This document shows, in pieces, positions 17,601 to 25,607 of a stretch of 64,000 bases of DNA (positions within the stretch are counted from its first letter, which is position 1; every line of letters begins with the position of its first letter). This DNA comes from Pseudomonadota bacterium. Lineage in GTDB: Bacteria; Pseudomonadota; Alphaproteobacteria; Rhizobiales; Xanthobacteraceae. The DNA lies in assembly GCA_023422775.1 (NCBI GenBank), contig JAFAGM010000025.1, forward strand, positions 1 to 64,000. The letters are read 5' to 3'. The position numbers and the translations under genes are program-made. The notes beneath the pieces are model-generated. The model did not search any database. It was not told the origin of the DNA and worked only from the letters and a program-made list of their open reading frames with translations.

Positions 17601-17905
17601 AGCGCTGGGCTGCTCCCGAGGTTTATCGAATCCATGGCTCGCTGCTGTGCCAGGAACCGTTGCGGGACGACCGGGCGGCCATGGGCCAGTTCAAACGCTC
17701 GCTTGCCTCTGCCAGAAAACTCGGGGCAGTCGGTTGGGAGTTGCGCACGGCGATCAGCATCGCGCGCCTGCTCAGCGCCGGCGAGAGCGCATCCGGACGC
17801 GCGAAGGCGCGGGACCTGCTGATGTCGACCCGGACGAAATTTGCATCCGCGGAAACTTCCCGCGACCTGCGCGAGGCCGATGACCTGGTGAAAGCGTTGA
17901 ACTAA
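14687..17905 (+). CDS. class III adenylate/guanylate cyclase with AAA ATPase and TPR domains
   Basis: A 1072-residue regulator. The cyclase domain covers about residues 30-200: VAFVDIIGSTPLSE carries a metal-binding Asp, followed by RLIGDGLLAYFG and the substrate region GVNTGVVVVGSV. A P-loop ATPase follows (SGEPGIGKSRLI, then GIIEDVQWID as Walker B). From about residue 610 there is a long TPR array. This is the guanylate-cyclase/AAA_16/TPR architecture abundant in Bradyrhizobium. No transmembrane segment is seen, so it is cytoplasmic. The product, cAMP or cGMP, and the sensed signal are unknown. Confidence 0.88.
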   Translation: MSSQPKPDQPGGLQWTRSAPGVGSEALHAERRQLTVAFVDIIGSTPLSERIDPEEFFAVIRTYRDICDREIRRYGGHIARLIGDGLLAYFGVPQAHENDPERAVRASLAIAAAIKEHEFPLSDGSFVRLGVRIGVNTGVVVVGSVPGEPPDRREVFGSSAHVAARLQGLAGENGVVVGSSTYELTRGTFSYAPLGRRPLKGVEEPIDAWRAEALASSESRFDRARRSPLAPMISRTGESALLAEMWQQTTAGSGQVGIISGEPGIGKSRLIRQFRSDLDASPRDVLSLQCSPFHVNTPLAPEIERLRRATGIRETDDPELALAKLRALLRAVPNVARVLRYYGAILSIPACPDYEPADLGSPFERERAFQMLIDVLVAASRKRPILGIIEDVQWIDPTTSALLARIIARCSGERIMILITHRDDYGADWLSGLAVRRIALQKLAPHECEQMVAAVAGGDIVSRRITSQIVERTDGVPLFVEEFTRAVIDSRAVERDTDGLALGEKLPKPLVPSSIHDSLMERLDRLGPAKRVAQIASVFGRQFTHDAILNVLPGRGQTLQHSLQALESAGIVYRIEDSQIALFAFKHAMIQEAAYSSLLKEERRELHARVASWLLQEATIRESRQPAVLGYHYARAGNIPEAIEAWLQAGKSALRRSATKEAVAHLREGLSLIPKLPASPQRFEAEIALQSNLAMAYTANAGWSDPNVYGPYSRALKLCANHGTIREKATVLFGSTIAKLVNCELTKGLGHAQDFVRRAEEWRDDEAVLMAYTAAVIANFFLGRLEQASDLAALISARYDPRQHGKLVQIYQHDPLIVSLVYSGHIEWLLGRPGRARECCETARQLANEIGHPFMLAFASILGVADHWYEGDLAANLASVERGLKVADEFGYPMYRVIGPLWATAALAARGPAPKVLDQLSGLLGKLPAENRCIQMPLYRILLATEFGRIGQIERARSLAASAEALMKQTGERWAAPEVYRIHGSLLCQEPLRDDRAAMGQFKRSLASARKLGAVGWELRTAISIARLLSAGESASGRAKARDLLMSTRTKFASAETSRDLREADDLVKALN

Positions 17906-17934
17906 ATGCGCCTGGCCTGTTTGGCCGACTCACA

Positions 17935-19344
17935 TCACAGCGATCCCAGGAAACGGATCGCCGAGAGGCTCGGCAGGAACGTATAGGCGCCGCCCCGTGT
18001 CGAGACAAATTGCGGCAATCCCCGCAACCGGATCGTGCCGCCTGATTTGAGCGGCAAGTCGAACCAGCTCGTGTCGGGATCGTTGGTACCCGTGATCGGA
18101 TCGTTGGAGCCGGTGATGCGCGGATCCTGGAGGCCGAGATTCAGCCAGTCGCAGGACATGGCCTCGAACTGGGCGCCGAGGCTCGCCCCGATGAAGTTGC
18201 CGAGCAGGCCGCGCTCCGGTTCGTCGCCGTCACCTCGCTTCGCCGGATCATAGGGTGGCCCATAGGGCACGCCACGCCGGACGAGGCGCCGGCTGTTGTT
18301 CGCGATCCGTTGCACGATCTGCCCGCCTCGCGGGTTGCAGCGACGGATATGGGCACCATGGGGACATCGGATGTCGCCTGCGCCAACGTAGTCAAAATCC
18401 GTCAGATCGGCTGTGGGATCGGGCGCCTCCGCAGACAGTGCCAGCGGCGTGCCGTCGCGCCACCGGCCGCACAGGTTGGCGGCGACGATCTCGCGCAAAG
18501 CCGCCCGACGCGACAGGCCTTTGCCGATCTTCTCTTCATCACCGGGCGACAGCAGCTCGTCGCCTTGCGGGTGCTCGAGCAGATGGGATGCGGCCTGATC
18601 GAGATACTGCTCGAAGCCTGCCACATCCTGCCTCAGCACGCGAAAGGCGTTGAAGGTGCCGTTGCGTCCCAACTCCACGGGTTCGGGAACCCGCCACATC
18701 AAGCCTTCCAGATTGGTCGGATGTCCCAGCAACACGGTGCCGAGCGGCGCCCTCGGCTGTCGGTCGGGATAGCGTTCCTGGTCGTGAATCCCCTCGAACC
18801 TCGGTTGCGTGATGTTGTCGCGATATCCGAAGTGAACAAAGTCGCCCGCGAAATTATATCCCTCGCGTGTGCCGAGCAGCGTCAGGGCGTTTCGGTCGAG
18901 AGCGCGCTGCTGAACCTGGTCGAGTTGCCTGACATCTCCCGCGTAGATCGTTGCGATGAGATGGATCCGCCCGGGTTCGTCGAAGGGCGACGGCCAGGTT
19001 TCCGGCGCGCTCGGCCCGACATCCCCGAGCTTCAAGGCGCGGGCAGTCATGCCTTCGATGAATTCGTTGGGGAACATTTCAAGCGAAGAACCCGGCGTGC
19101 CGAGGGCGCGCAGCCCCTCGTAGGTCAGGCCGATGTTGAAACAGGTTTCCGGCCTGGCTGCCCCCCAGTTCCCTGTCGTGATCTGCGGCACGTCGTGTTC
19201 GCGGCCGGATATGGTGGCGGCGAGCCAGCGCCGGGCTGCGATGCGATCGGCGACCTCCAGGATGAGGTAGCGGACGTGCGGCCTCCCGGTGTAGCCACGC
19301 AGGATGTTGCCCTGCAGATCGGTGAGATCGAACATGGCGCTCAC
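17935..19344 (-). CDS. Dyp-type heme peroxidase
   Basis: A 469-residue DyP-family heme peroxidase. LTDLQGNILRGY is the N-terminal hallmark. The distal motif is GYRDNITQP (Gly173, Asp176), where the usual GXXDG has Asn in place of the last Gly. The proximal region is CPHGAHIRRCNPR. No signal peptide is visible, so it is cytoplasmic unless exported by another route. Its start overlaps the stop of the preceding gene by four bases (ATGA), making it the last gene of a three-gene peroxidase/catalase operon. It is convergent with the cyclase gene. Confidence 0.9.
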   Translation of the reverse strand: MSAMFDLTDLQGNILRGYTGRPHVRYLILEVADRIAARRWLAATISGREHDVPQITTGNWGAARPETCFNIGLTYEGLRALGTPGSSLEMFPNEFIEGMTARALKLGDVGPSAPETWPSPFDEPGRIHLIATIYAGDVRQLDQVQQRALDRNALTLLGTREGYNFAGDFVHFGYRDNITQPRFEGIHDQERYPDRQPRAPLGTVLLGHPTNLEGLMWRVPEPVELGRNGTFNAFRVLRQDVAGFEQYLDQAASHLLEHPQGDELLSPGDEEKIGKGLSRRAALREIVAANLCGRWRDGTPLALSAEAPDPTADLTDFDYVGAGDIRCPHGAHIRRCNPRGGQIVQRIANNSRRLVRRGVPYGPPYDPAKRGDGDEPERGLLGNFIGASLGAQFEAMSCDWLNLGLQDPRITGSNDPITGTNDPDTSWFDLPLKSGGTIRLRGLPQFVSTRGGAYTFLPSLSAIRFLGSL

Positions 19345-20066
19345 CAGCCCAGCCCCAGTTGCTTGCGGACCTGAGCTACCGAAAATCCGGGATATGCCCG
19401 GTAGCCGCTACCAAGCGAAACGTTCGCATTGGCGCGAAGCTGCAGGATCATCCTGCGCGGAAGCAGGGTCAGATCGTCATTGACGGGTGATACGGCCTTG
19501 TCGCCATTCAGGGCTTCCTGGTCTCGCAAAAAATCGGTAGCGGTGTCCGGCACCTGGTACAGGTCGTGCTCGTGTATCCATTGGATGAACGCCTCGACAT
19601 TCTTCTCGCAGGGGATCACGGCATCTCCTCCTTCGACGAGTTCGACCACGGCGTTGAACACGCTGCCGATCGTCGCGATGAAGTCGCGAATGTAGTTGGT
19701 GAAGTCCCCGTCATAGACGGAGAACATGCAGATATTGTCGTTGACGATGACGAAGCGCGCGAAGTGCACGGTGCCGACATTGTCCAATCCGGCAAATATC
19801 TGATCCTTGCTCTCCGCGACAGCCAGGGCTGCTTTCGCGCGGCCGATCGGCGACCTGTACTCCTTCTTCAGCGGCATGATCAGGTTCATCATGCTCTGCA
19901 GGTTGTCGCCGGGCTGGATGGACAGGCGGGGACCGCCGGGCAGAGGCTTCACCGGCGTGCGCCATGCCCAGAAGGGCACCAATATCCATGCCCCCGCGCG
20001 CTTGAACCAGGGCTTGTGGTGCAGTTCGTTCACCCATCGATCGAACCAGCCTCCGCCATTCGGCAT
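19341..20066 (-). CDS. conserved-looking protein between catalase-like and DyP genes, function unknown
   Basis: A 241-residue protein. The frame is open far upstream, but that part lies inside the catalase-like gene; the ATG giving MPNGGGWFDRWVNEL starts four bases after that gene's stop. A Trp-rich segment at about residues 17-36 (HKPWFKRAGAWILVPFWAW) may associate with membrane. The middle (VGTVHFARFVIVNDN) reads like an alpha/beta fold. I recognise no heme ligand motif. Tight coupling to both neighbours suggests it works with the peroxidase, as a partner or substrate handler. Confidence 0.7.
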   Translation of the reverse strand: MPNGGGWFDRWVNELHHKPWFKRAGAWILVPFWAWRTPVKPLPGGPRLSIQPGDNLQSMMNLIMPLKKEYRSPIGRAKAALAVAESKDQIFAGLDNVGTVHFARFVIVNDNICMFSVYDGDFTNYIRDFIATIGSVFNAVVELVEGGDAVIPCEKNVEAFIQWIHEHDLYQVPDTATDFLRDQEALNGDKAVSPVNDDLTLLPRRMILQLRANANVSLGSGYRAYPGFSVAQVRKQLGLGW

Positions 20067-20070
20067 CAGT

Positions 20071-21093
20071 TCAACTCCGGTTGAAGAAGGGGCACGCCAG
20101 GCCGTCGCGCATCTTGCGCGAAACTTCATAGACCTCCCGACGGGCATCGAGGATCGGATCCCCGGAGGGTTCGATGCCGGGCACGAGCCGCCACGGATTG
20201 AAACTGATCTTTTCGCCGGCGGCGGCCTGATCCTCGGCGACAGCGGTGAGCGTAAGGGTGCCCATGACGACCCGGACCCGCGTGGGAGGCCAGGGCCGCG
20301 TGGGATCATCGATCGCATCGCCCGCTTCGCCGATCGTCATCATCAGCACGAACCGGGCCGGCCACCGCCGCAGCCGGTCGGCAAGTTCCTGGCGCAGATA
20401 GTCATCGTCCCGCGGGGCGTCGGGATCGGTGTTGCGTACGCCTGCGGCCGGTTGCCAGGAAAAACGAACGGGGCGGCGAACTCCATCGGCACCTTCCACA
20501 ATGAAGGTGTGGATGGCGTGATAGGCCGCGCGGGCATAGCTCACCGGAGCGCCGATCATCCCGGCCTCGAACACCCCCAGCTGGGCGAACCGGTGCCGAT
20601 TGGCGTAACGCAGGATTCCCGCACTGGCGTTGGTCTTTTCGCCCGGATACGGGTCGCGACGAGGAACCTTGAGCTGCAGCATGTCGAGAAGCTTTCGCCA
20701 CGGAGATTCTCTCTCATAGGCTTCGTGCTTGTCGAACTTGAGGAACTCGAGAAAGTCCTCGACATTGCGGGCGAAGAATTCGCGGAGCGTCGTGGCGATC
20801 AGGTCGGTTGCCGCCCCGCTCGGCAGCAGGAAGCGTGTCGCCATTCCCCGGACATCGGACCATCCATCATGCTGCTCCGGCCCCCCGGACGCGTTGGAGA
20901 ATCTTATCTTCGCGCAGATGCGCTGTCCGCCGAAGTGCTCCGCAACGCAATAATTGCGCGCCACATCCGACGCGATGAAATAGCCGTCCACGCCTACGCC
21001 GATCGTGTGAACCGGTCTTTGCGCGGGGTCATGCTTCGGAAGATTGGCAATCATCTCGTCGACGAGCCGCTGTGCTATTGACGCATCAACCAT
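20071..21093 (-). CDS. catalase-like heme protein (mini-catalase/catalase-related peroxidase)
   Basis: A 340-residue member of the clade of short catalases. It is only about two-thirds of a normal catalase. PVHTIGVGVDGYF carries the distal His, RFSNASGG and DVRGMATRF follow, and the proximal stretch near the C-terminus contains ARREVYEVSRK with the likely heme-ligand Tyr. The ATG chosen (MVDASIAQRL) has a GGAG site; another ATG lies five codons upstream. It is the first gene of the operon with the unknown protein and DyP, so all three probably act on peroxides together. Confidence 0.85.
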   Translation of the reverse strand: MVDASIAQRLVDEMIANLPKHDPAQRPVHTIGVGVDGYFIASDVARNYCVAEHFGGQRICAKIRFSNASGGPEQHDGWSDVRGMATRFLLPSGAATDLIATTLREFFARNVEDFLEFLKFDKHEAYERESPWRKLLDMLQLKVPRRDPYPGEKTNASAGILRYANRHRFAQLGVFEAGMIGAPVSYARAAYHAIHTFIVEGADGVRRPVRFSWQPAAGVRNTDPDAPRDDDYLRQELADRLRRWPARFVLMMTIGEAGDAIDDPTRPWPPTRVRVVMGTLTLTAVAEDQAAAGEKISFNPWRLVPGIEPSGDPILDARREVYEVSRKMRDGLACPFFNRS

Positions 21094-21277
21094 GCCCCTC
21101 TCCATCATGGATGGACCGGCAACAGGATGCCGTTGGCGCTGTGGGTGCTTGTCGATCGAATTCAGCCCATCCGGCCGAACGTTACATTCGATCGCCGGCC
21201 GGAAATGTGATGTGGTTCACAAATTGAACCGAATGAGGCGCCGCGGCTGGATCCGGACGGCCGGAGCGTGTAGCCGG

Positions 21278-21556
21278 CTAGTCCGGGCCGACGAGCTCTC
21301 GTCGCTTCGTGTAGGGATTGTAGCGCGGCATGGCTCCCTCGGGAGCATACTCATGCTTTCTGGTGTAGGGATTGTACTGAAGCGTTTCGCCGGGGCCGAC
21401 AAGCTCCTGCCGCTTCCTGTATGGGTTGTACTGCGGTACGGCTTCCTTCGGCGCGTACTCGCGTCGATGGGTGTACGGATTATATTGCGGCAGCTGCTGC
21501 GCCGCCGCCAGTTCCGGAAGACATAGAAGAAAAAGTGTAAATGCGATCACTCGCAT
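21278..21556 (-). CDS. small exported protein with tandem YNPY repeats
   Basis: A 92-residue protein with a clean signal peptide (residues 1-19, ending AAA/Q). The whole mature part is four tandem copies of a unit of about 19 residues built on YNPYTxRxE. Units 1 and 3 continue EYAP while units 2 and 4 continue ELVGP, so the array is a duplicated pair. The start has an AGGTGAG ribosome site. It contains no Cys and is rich in Tyr, Pro and Arg. The function is unknown; an extracellular or envelope-binding role is a guess. Confidence 0.75.
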   Translation of the reverse strand: MRVIAFTLFLLCLPELAAAQQLPQYNPYTHRREYAPKEAVPQYNPYRKRQELVGPGETLQYNPYTRKHEYAPEGAMPRYNPYTKRRELVGPD

Positions 21557-21657
21557 GGCATCTCACCTGATTCATGCGCCCCTCCCCTCGTGACCTAACA
21601 TGGTGCCCGCCCGCCATTCCGCCAGCCGGATCGACGGCGCTATCCTTCACAACCGAG

Positions 21658-23250
21658 CTACCACCGGTTCGGTTGCATCGGGTAGCCCTGCTGCATGGGA
21701 TAGCCCTGCTGCATCGGGTAACCCTGTTGCGTCGGATAGCCCCGTTGCGCCGGATAATAGGGCTGACCGCCGCGCTGACGCGGTGTGGCGGTCTGGGGTT
21801 GCTGAAAAAAGAAGCCGAAGCCGTCGCCGCCCCAGGTGCTGCCGTCCGCAATCTCGACAGCGGGCGTAGGTTTGCGCGTAATGAAGCCGCCCTGGGGATG
21901 GTTGCTCAGCACCGCGACGAACTCGGTACGATAATTGGTCTCGCGGCTCAGCGGCTCGTCCGAGATGACGATCGAGGACCGTGGCAATGCGGTCAGCGCG
22001 ATGCGATCGAGCACATCCTGCGGGATCGTGATACGGTCGAGCGCGTCCCTCGCGTCGTCCCCGCCGTCGATCGTGACCGCACTCCAGCGCAGGCCCGCGT
22101 CGTTGCGCGCCATCGCCGTGAACACATGCGTACCGATCTTCCTGCCCGCATCACGGATCTCGACCGGAACCTCAATGGATGTATCGAACACCTCGCCGCC
22201 CCCGTCCGGCGCCGGCTTGTGCGTGTTGCGCCGCACGTACAGCTTCTGCGTCGCGCGGCTGATGTAGATCGAGACGGGCTCGAGCGCGAGTTTCGCGTCG
22301 CGAGCAGCCTTGGCCAGGTCGGCCTTGCGCTTTTCGGCCGCCTTGGCCGCGTCCTTTGCGGCCGCCGCGGCCTCGATCTTCGACTTCGCGTCAGCCTTGG
22401 CGGCGTCGAGTTCGGTCGCGGCCTGGGCGGCCTTCGGGGCGGCCTTCTGCTTCCGCTCTTCGGCCAGCGCCCTGGCCTGGTCGGTTTTTGCGGCGGCGAG
22501 CGCCCTGTCGGCGGACACAAGCTCGGCGTCGGCGCTCTTCCTGAGCCTTTCAAGCTTGCGCTGCGACGCTGCGAGCGATGCGGTCTCCCGCGCGGCTGCC
22601 GTCGCGGCCTTCTTCGCCTCGTCGGCCGTCTTGACAGCCTCTGCGGCCTCACGGGCCAGCGTCTCGGCATGCGCGGGAGCCGCCGCGACGGCCTCCGCTT
22701 TCGGCATCAACAGCGCCGGATGAGAAATCTCGACCGGCACCGCGTCATTGGGCGAGACGATCACGCGCATGCCGATCCGCGTCCTGTCAAACTGTTTCTC
22801 TGCAAAGCCGAAAGGCATCCGAATGCAGCCGTGCGAGGCCGCATAGCCAGGCAACGGGCCGCCGTGCAGCGCTATGCCGTTCCAGGTGATGCGCTGCATG
22901 TTCGGCATCTCGGCATCGTCGTAGAGAGACGAGCGGTGGTCCTTGTTCTTCTCGAGGATGGCGAAGACGCCGGCCGGCGTCTCGCGTCCCGTGGTGCCGG
23001 TCGACACTGGCGCGCGCGCGATCCAGCCGTCGGCGTCGTAGAATGTTACCTGCTGGGTCTTGATCGACACGATCGCCATGATCGGCTCGCCTGCCTCGCG
23101 CGGAGCCGTCGCCTCGACGGGTGAGGCGGGGCGCGCCTGTCGGGCCGCAGCGGTGGCTGGCAGCGCCATCACTGCGAACATCAACAGGATGGGAGACCCC
23201 CAACGCAGCATCGTCACGCTGGATTTCGCCGTCGGAGATCTAATTGCCAT
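21658..23250 (-). CDS. L,D-transpeptidase with Ala/Lys-rich coiled coil and GYPMQQ tail
   Basis: A 530-residue exported protein. The signal peptide covers about residues 1-36. A YkuD catalytic domain follows at about 55-170, with the active-site motif LHGGPLPGYAASHGCIRMP, His140 and Cys142. Residues about 190-325 form a long Ala/Lys/Glu-rich coiled coil. A second, beta-rich region follows, and the tail has four GYP(M/T)QQ repeats. L,D-transpeptidases make 3-3 peptidoglycan crosslinks or attach outer-membrane proteins to peptidoglycan. The coil and repeat tail probably span or anchor within the periplasm. ATG at 23250; a later ATG (residue 14) is possible. Confidence 0.88.
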   Translation of the reverse strand: MAIRSPTAKSSVTMLRWGSPILLMFAVMALPATAAARQARPASPVEATAPREAGEPIMAIVSIKTQQVTFYDADGWIARAPVSTGTTGRETPAGVFAILEKNKDHRSSLYDDAEMPNMQRITWNGIALHGGPLPGYAASHGCIRMPFGFAEKQFDRTRIGMRVIVSPNDAVPVEISHPALLMPKAEAVAAAPAHAETLAREAAEAVKTADEAKKAATAAARETASLAASQRKLERLRKSADAELVSADRALAAAKTDQARALAEERKQKAAPKAAQAATELDAAKADAKSKIEAAAAAKDAAKAAEKRKADLAKAARDAKLALEPVSIYISRATQKLYVRRNTHKPAPDGGGEVFDTSIEVPVEIRDAGRKIGTHVFTAMARNDAGLRWSAVTIDGGDDARDALDRITIPQDVLDRIALTALPRSSIVISDEPLSRETNYRTEFVAVLSNHPQGGFITRKPTPAVEIADGSTWGGDGFGFFFQQPQTATPRQRGGQPYYPAQRGYPTQQGYPMQQGYPMQQGYPMQPNRW

Positions 23251-23526
23251 GCCATGCCCCGGCTGAAATGCCTGTTAGCGCTTGTGTCGAGGATCAGACC
23301 GCGATTCCCTGAATCTATCAACCGCAGCTGGCACCATTCACCCCGCCAAACGTCGCAGGGAACCATCTGTGCGACCCGGGAACAAATCTCTCTTATACGA
23401 CGGCCCGAGGAGGAGGAAGTGAGCTCCGACTGAAAGCGGAACCTTGGGACTTGGCGACCACTCCGGTTTCCGATTACGTGCGATGGCACGTGTAATTATC
23501 TACCTGATGGGAAGTGGGAGGCCGCC

Positions 23527-24873
23527 TTGCGATTTCGCGTTCGCCAACGTCATATCTTCAACGTCATTGCCGGCGCCATGGTCGCGCTCACCTCCACCGC
23601 CGCAACTGCCCAACAGCCTCGCGAAACGCTCTTTCAGGACGTCCGCATTCTGGATGTCGTCAATGGCCGTCTGGGCGCTCCGACCAATGTGCTCGTAAAG
23701 GACAATGTCATTTCGACGATCGGGGCGTCGGCGAAGGCATCGCAAGGCACGAAGGTCATCGACGGCAAGGGGCGCACGCTGATGCCGGGCCTCATCGACG
23801 TGCACGTCCACCTGACGTTCGGCGCGCTGCCGCTGACGGGACTGTACGATCCAAACACAACGGCCGACCAGATCGGTGCGGCCGCCGCCAAGTCGGCAGG
23901 AGACATGCTGTTGCGTGGCTTCACCGCTGTACGGGACATGGGCGGCCCGATCTTTCCGCTGAAGCGGGCGATCGACTCCGGCAAGGTGCGCGGGCCGCGC
24001 ATCTGGCCGTCAGGTGCGGTCATTTCGCAAACCTCCGGACACGGCGATTTCCGCACGCCGCAGGAACGCTCGCGCAGGTTTTTCGGCAAGCCCGCACGCG
24101 CCGAGGAAGAAGGCGCAACCTTCATTGCCGACGGGCGCGACGAGGTACTGACCGCAACGCGGGAAAACCTTCGCATGGGCGCAAGCCAGATCAAGATCAT
24201 GGGAGGTGGCGGCACCTCCTCGGCCTACGATCCGATCGACGTCACGCAGTACACGCTGGACGAGATGAAGGCCGCCGTCGACGCGGCTTCGGACTGGAAC
24301 ACTTATGTAGCGGTGCACGCCTACACGCCGCGCGCCATACGGCGCGCGATCGAGGCGGGGGTGCAATGCATCGAACATGGCCAACTGCTCGATGATTCCA
24401 CGCTCAGGCTGATGGCGCAGAAAGGCGTCTGGCTGAGTGCGCAGAATCTCATACCGGATACGCCAAACATGACGGCGGAACGGCGTGCGAAACGCAAGGC
24501 CGTTCTCGAGGGCGCCGCCCACGTCTGGCAATCGGCGAAGAAGCTCAAGGTAAAACTGGCCTGGGGCACCGACATCCTGTTCGAGCCCCAACTCAACTCC
24601 GAACAGAATCGCCTGATCCTGCCGCTGAAACAGTGGTTCACGCCTGCCGAGATACTCAAGCTCGTCACCTACGACAACTCGCGTCTGCTGACGTTGAGCG
24701 GCCCGCGATCCCCCTACGCAGGAAAAATCGGGGTGATCGAAACTGGAGCGCTGGCCGATCTGCTGCTGGTCGACGGCAATCCGCTGGCCGACATCGACCT
24801 GATTACCGACCCGCAGAAGAATTTCACCGTCATCATGAAGGATGGCGTCATCCATAAAGGCGATGGAGCGTGA
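23527..24873 (+). CDS. exported amidohydrolase (imidazolonepropionase-like)
   Basis: A 448-residue metal-dependent hydrolase with a signal peptide ending ATA/QQP. DVHVHLTFG carries the HxH metal pair. IKIMGGGG contains the Lys expected to be carboxylated, VHAYTP and CIEHGQ supply two further His ligands, and AWGTDILF supplies the Asp. This pattern fits the group of exported Xaa-Pro dipeptidase and imidazolonepropionase-like amidohydrolases; the substrate is unknown. The start appears to be TTG. It is divergent from the transpeptidase gene across a 276-bp gap that shows no further gene. Confidence 0.88.
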   Translation: MRFRVRQRHIFNVIAGAMVALTSTAATAQQPRETLFQDVRILDVVNGRLGAPTNVLVKDNVISTIGASAKASQGTKVIDGKGRTLMPGLIDVHVHLTFGALPLTGLYDPNTTADQIGAAAAKSAGDMLLRGFTAVRDMGGPIFPLKRAIDSGKVRGPRIWPSGAVISQTSGHGDFRTPQERSRRFFGKPARAEEEGATFIADGRDEVLTATRENLRMGASQIKIMGGGGTSSAYDPIDVTQYTLDEMKAAVDAASDWNTYVAVHAYTPRAIRRAIEAGVQCIEHGQLLDDSTLRLMAQKGVWLSAQNLIPDTPNMTAERRAKRKAVLEGAAHVWQSAKKLKVKLAWGTDILFEPQLNSEQNRLILPLKQWFTPAEILKLVTYDNSRLLTLSGPRSPYAGKIGVIETGALADLLLVDGNPLADIDLITDPQKNFTVIMKDGVIHKGDGA

Positions 24874-24930
24874 TGGGCGAATGCGTCCATCGCCGGATGC
24901 ATCGCCCTGCTGGATTCATGAGCACACGCG

Positions 24931-25590
24931 CTACACCGCGTTGATATCCTCGCTCTCCAGTATCGGCTTGGGGTAGCCATCGCGCGCTACCTTGATCATG
25001 GCGCGGCCGAGTTGCTCGCTGGTCGTCATCTGGCTCGGCACGGCCCGCACCATCCAGGACAGCAGCGGCGCGGTGAGCGCATAGACCGCATTGATCCAGG
25101 GGGTCTTCGACCGCACGCCGTGCAGCGGCTGGATGCCGTTGGGCCGGAACATGTAGGCCGCCCTGAACGGCAGCTTGAGCAGATCGTTCTCGGTCTTGCC
25201 CTTGACCCGCGCCCATCGCAGCGGGCCCTGCTCGGTTGAATCGGTGTTCCTGCCGGTCACGTAGGTGAACACCATGCCGGGGTTGAGCCGTGCCAGCGTT
25301 TTTGCCGCCGCCATGGTAACGTCGTAGGTCAGATGCCGGTAGCGCTCCGGATCCATACCGATCGAGGAGACGCCGAGGCAGAAGAAACAGGCGTCGAAGC
25401 CGCCAAGCCGGGATTCGATCTTCGAGAAGTCGGTGAAATCGTCGTGCACGACTTCATGCAGCTTGGCGTGCTGCACCCCGGCCGGGCTGCGCCCGACCGA
25501 CAATACTTCCGTGACACCGGCGTCGATGAGGCATTCGCGCAGGACGCCCTGCCCGACCATGCCGGTGGCGCCGAACAGGATGGCTTTCAT
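24931..25590 (-). CDS. NAD(P)-binding epimerase/semialdehyde-like protein
   Basis: A 219-residue Rossmann protein with the N-terminal nucleotide-binding loop FGATGMVGQGVLRECL. The frame runs 99 codons further upstream, but that part is antisense-like and overlaps the hydrolase gene; the ATG giving MKAILFGATG is the natural start. VTGRNTDSTEQGPLRWARVKG contains the Tyr-less, Lys-containing segment common in this short epimerase group (NAD(P)H-binding, YwnB/HTATIP2-like). The C-terminus is hydrophobic. It lies just downstream of the hydrolase on the same strand. The substrate is unknown. Confidence 0.8.
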   Translation of the reverse strand: MKAILFGATGMVGQGVLRECLIDAGVTEVLSVGRSPAGVQHAKLHEVVHDDFTDFSKIESRLGGFDACFFCLGVSSIGMDPERYRHLTYDVTMAAAKTLARLNPGMVFTYVTGRNTDSTEQGPLRWARVKGKTENDLLKLPFRAAYMFRPNGIQPLHGVRSKTPWINAVYALTAPLLSWMVRAVPSQMTTSEQLGRAMIKVARDGYPKPILESEDINAV

Positions 25591-25607
25591 GTCAGGGTGA
25601 ACTCCAC

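Noticed and set aside
21660..21770. A run of near-identical 18-base units resembling a short repeat array
   Set aside because: The units are in frame and encode GYP(M/T)QQ at the end of the L,D-transpeptidase; there are no spacers, so this is not CRISPR.
24874..24930. A possible terminator between the amidohydrolase and NAD(P)-binding genes
   Set aside because: GGGCGA and TCGCCC arms can pair, but with mismatches, a long loop and no T-tract.
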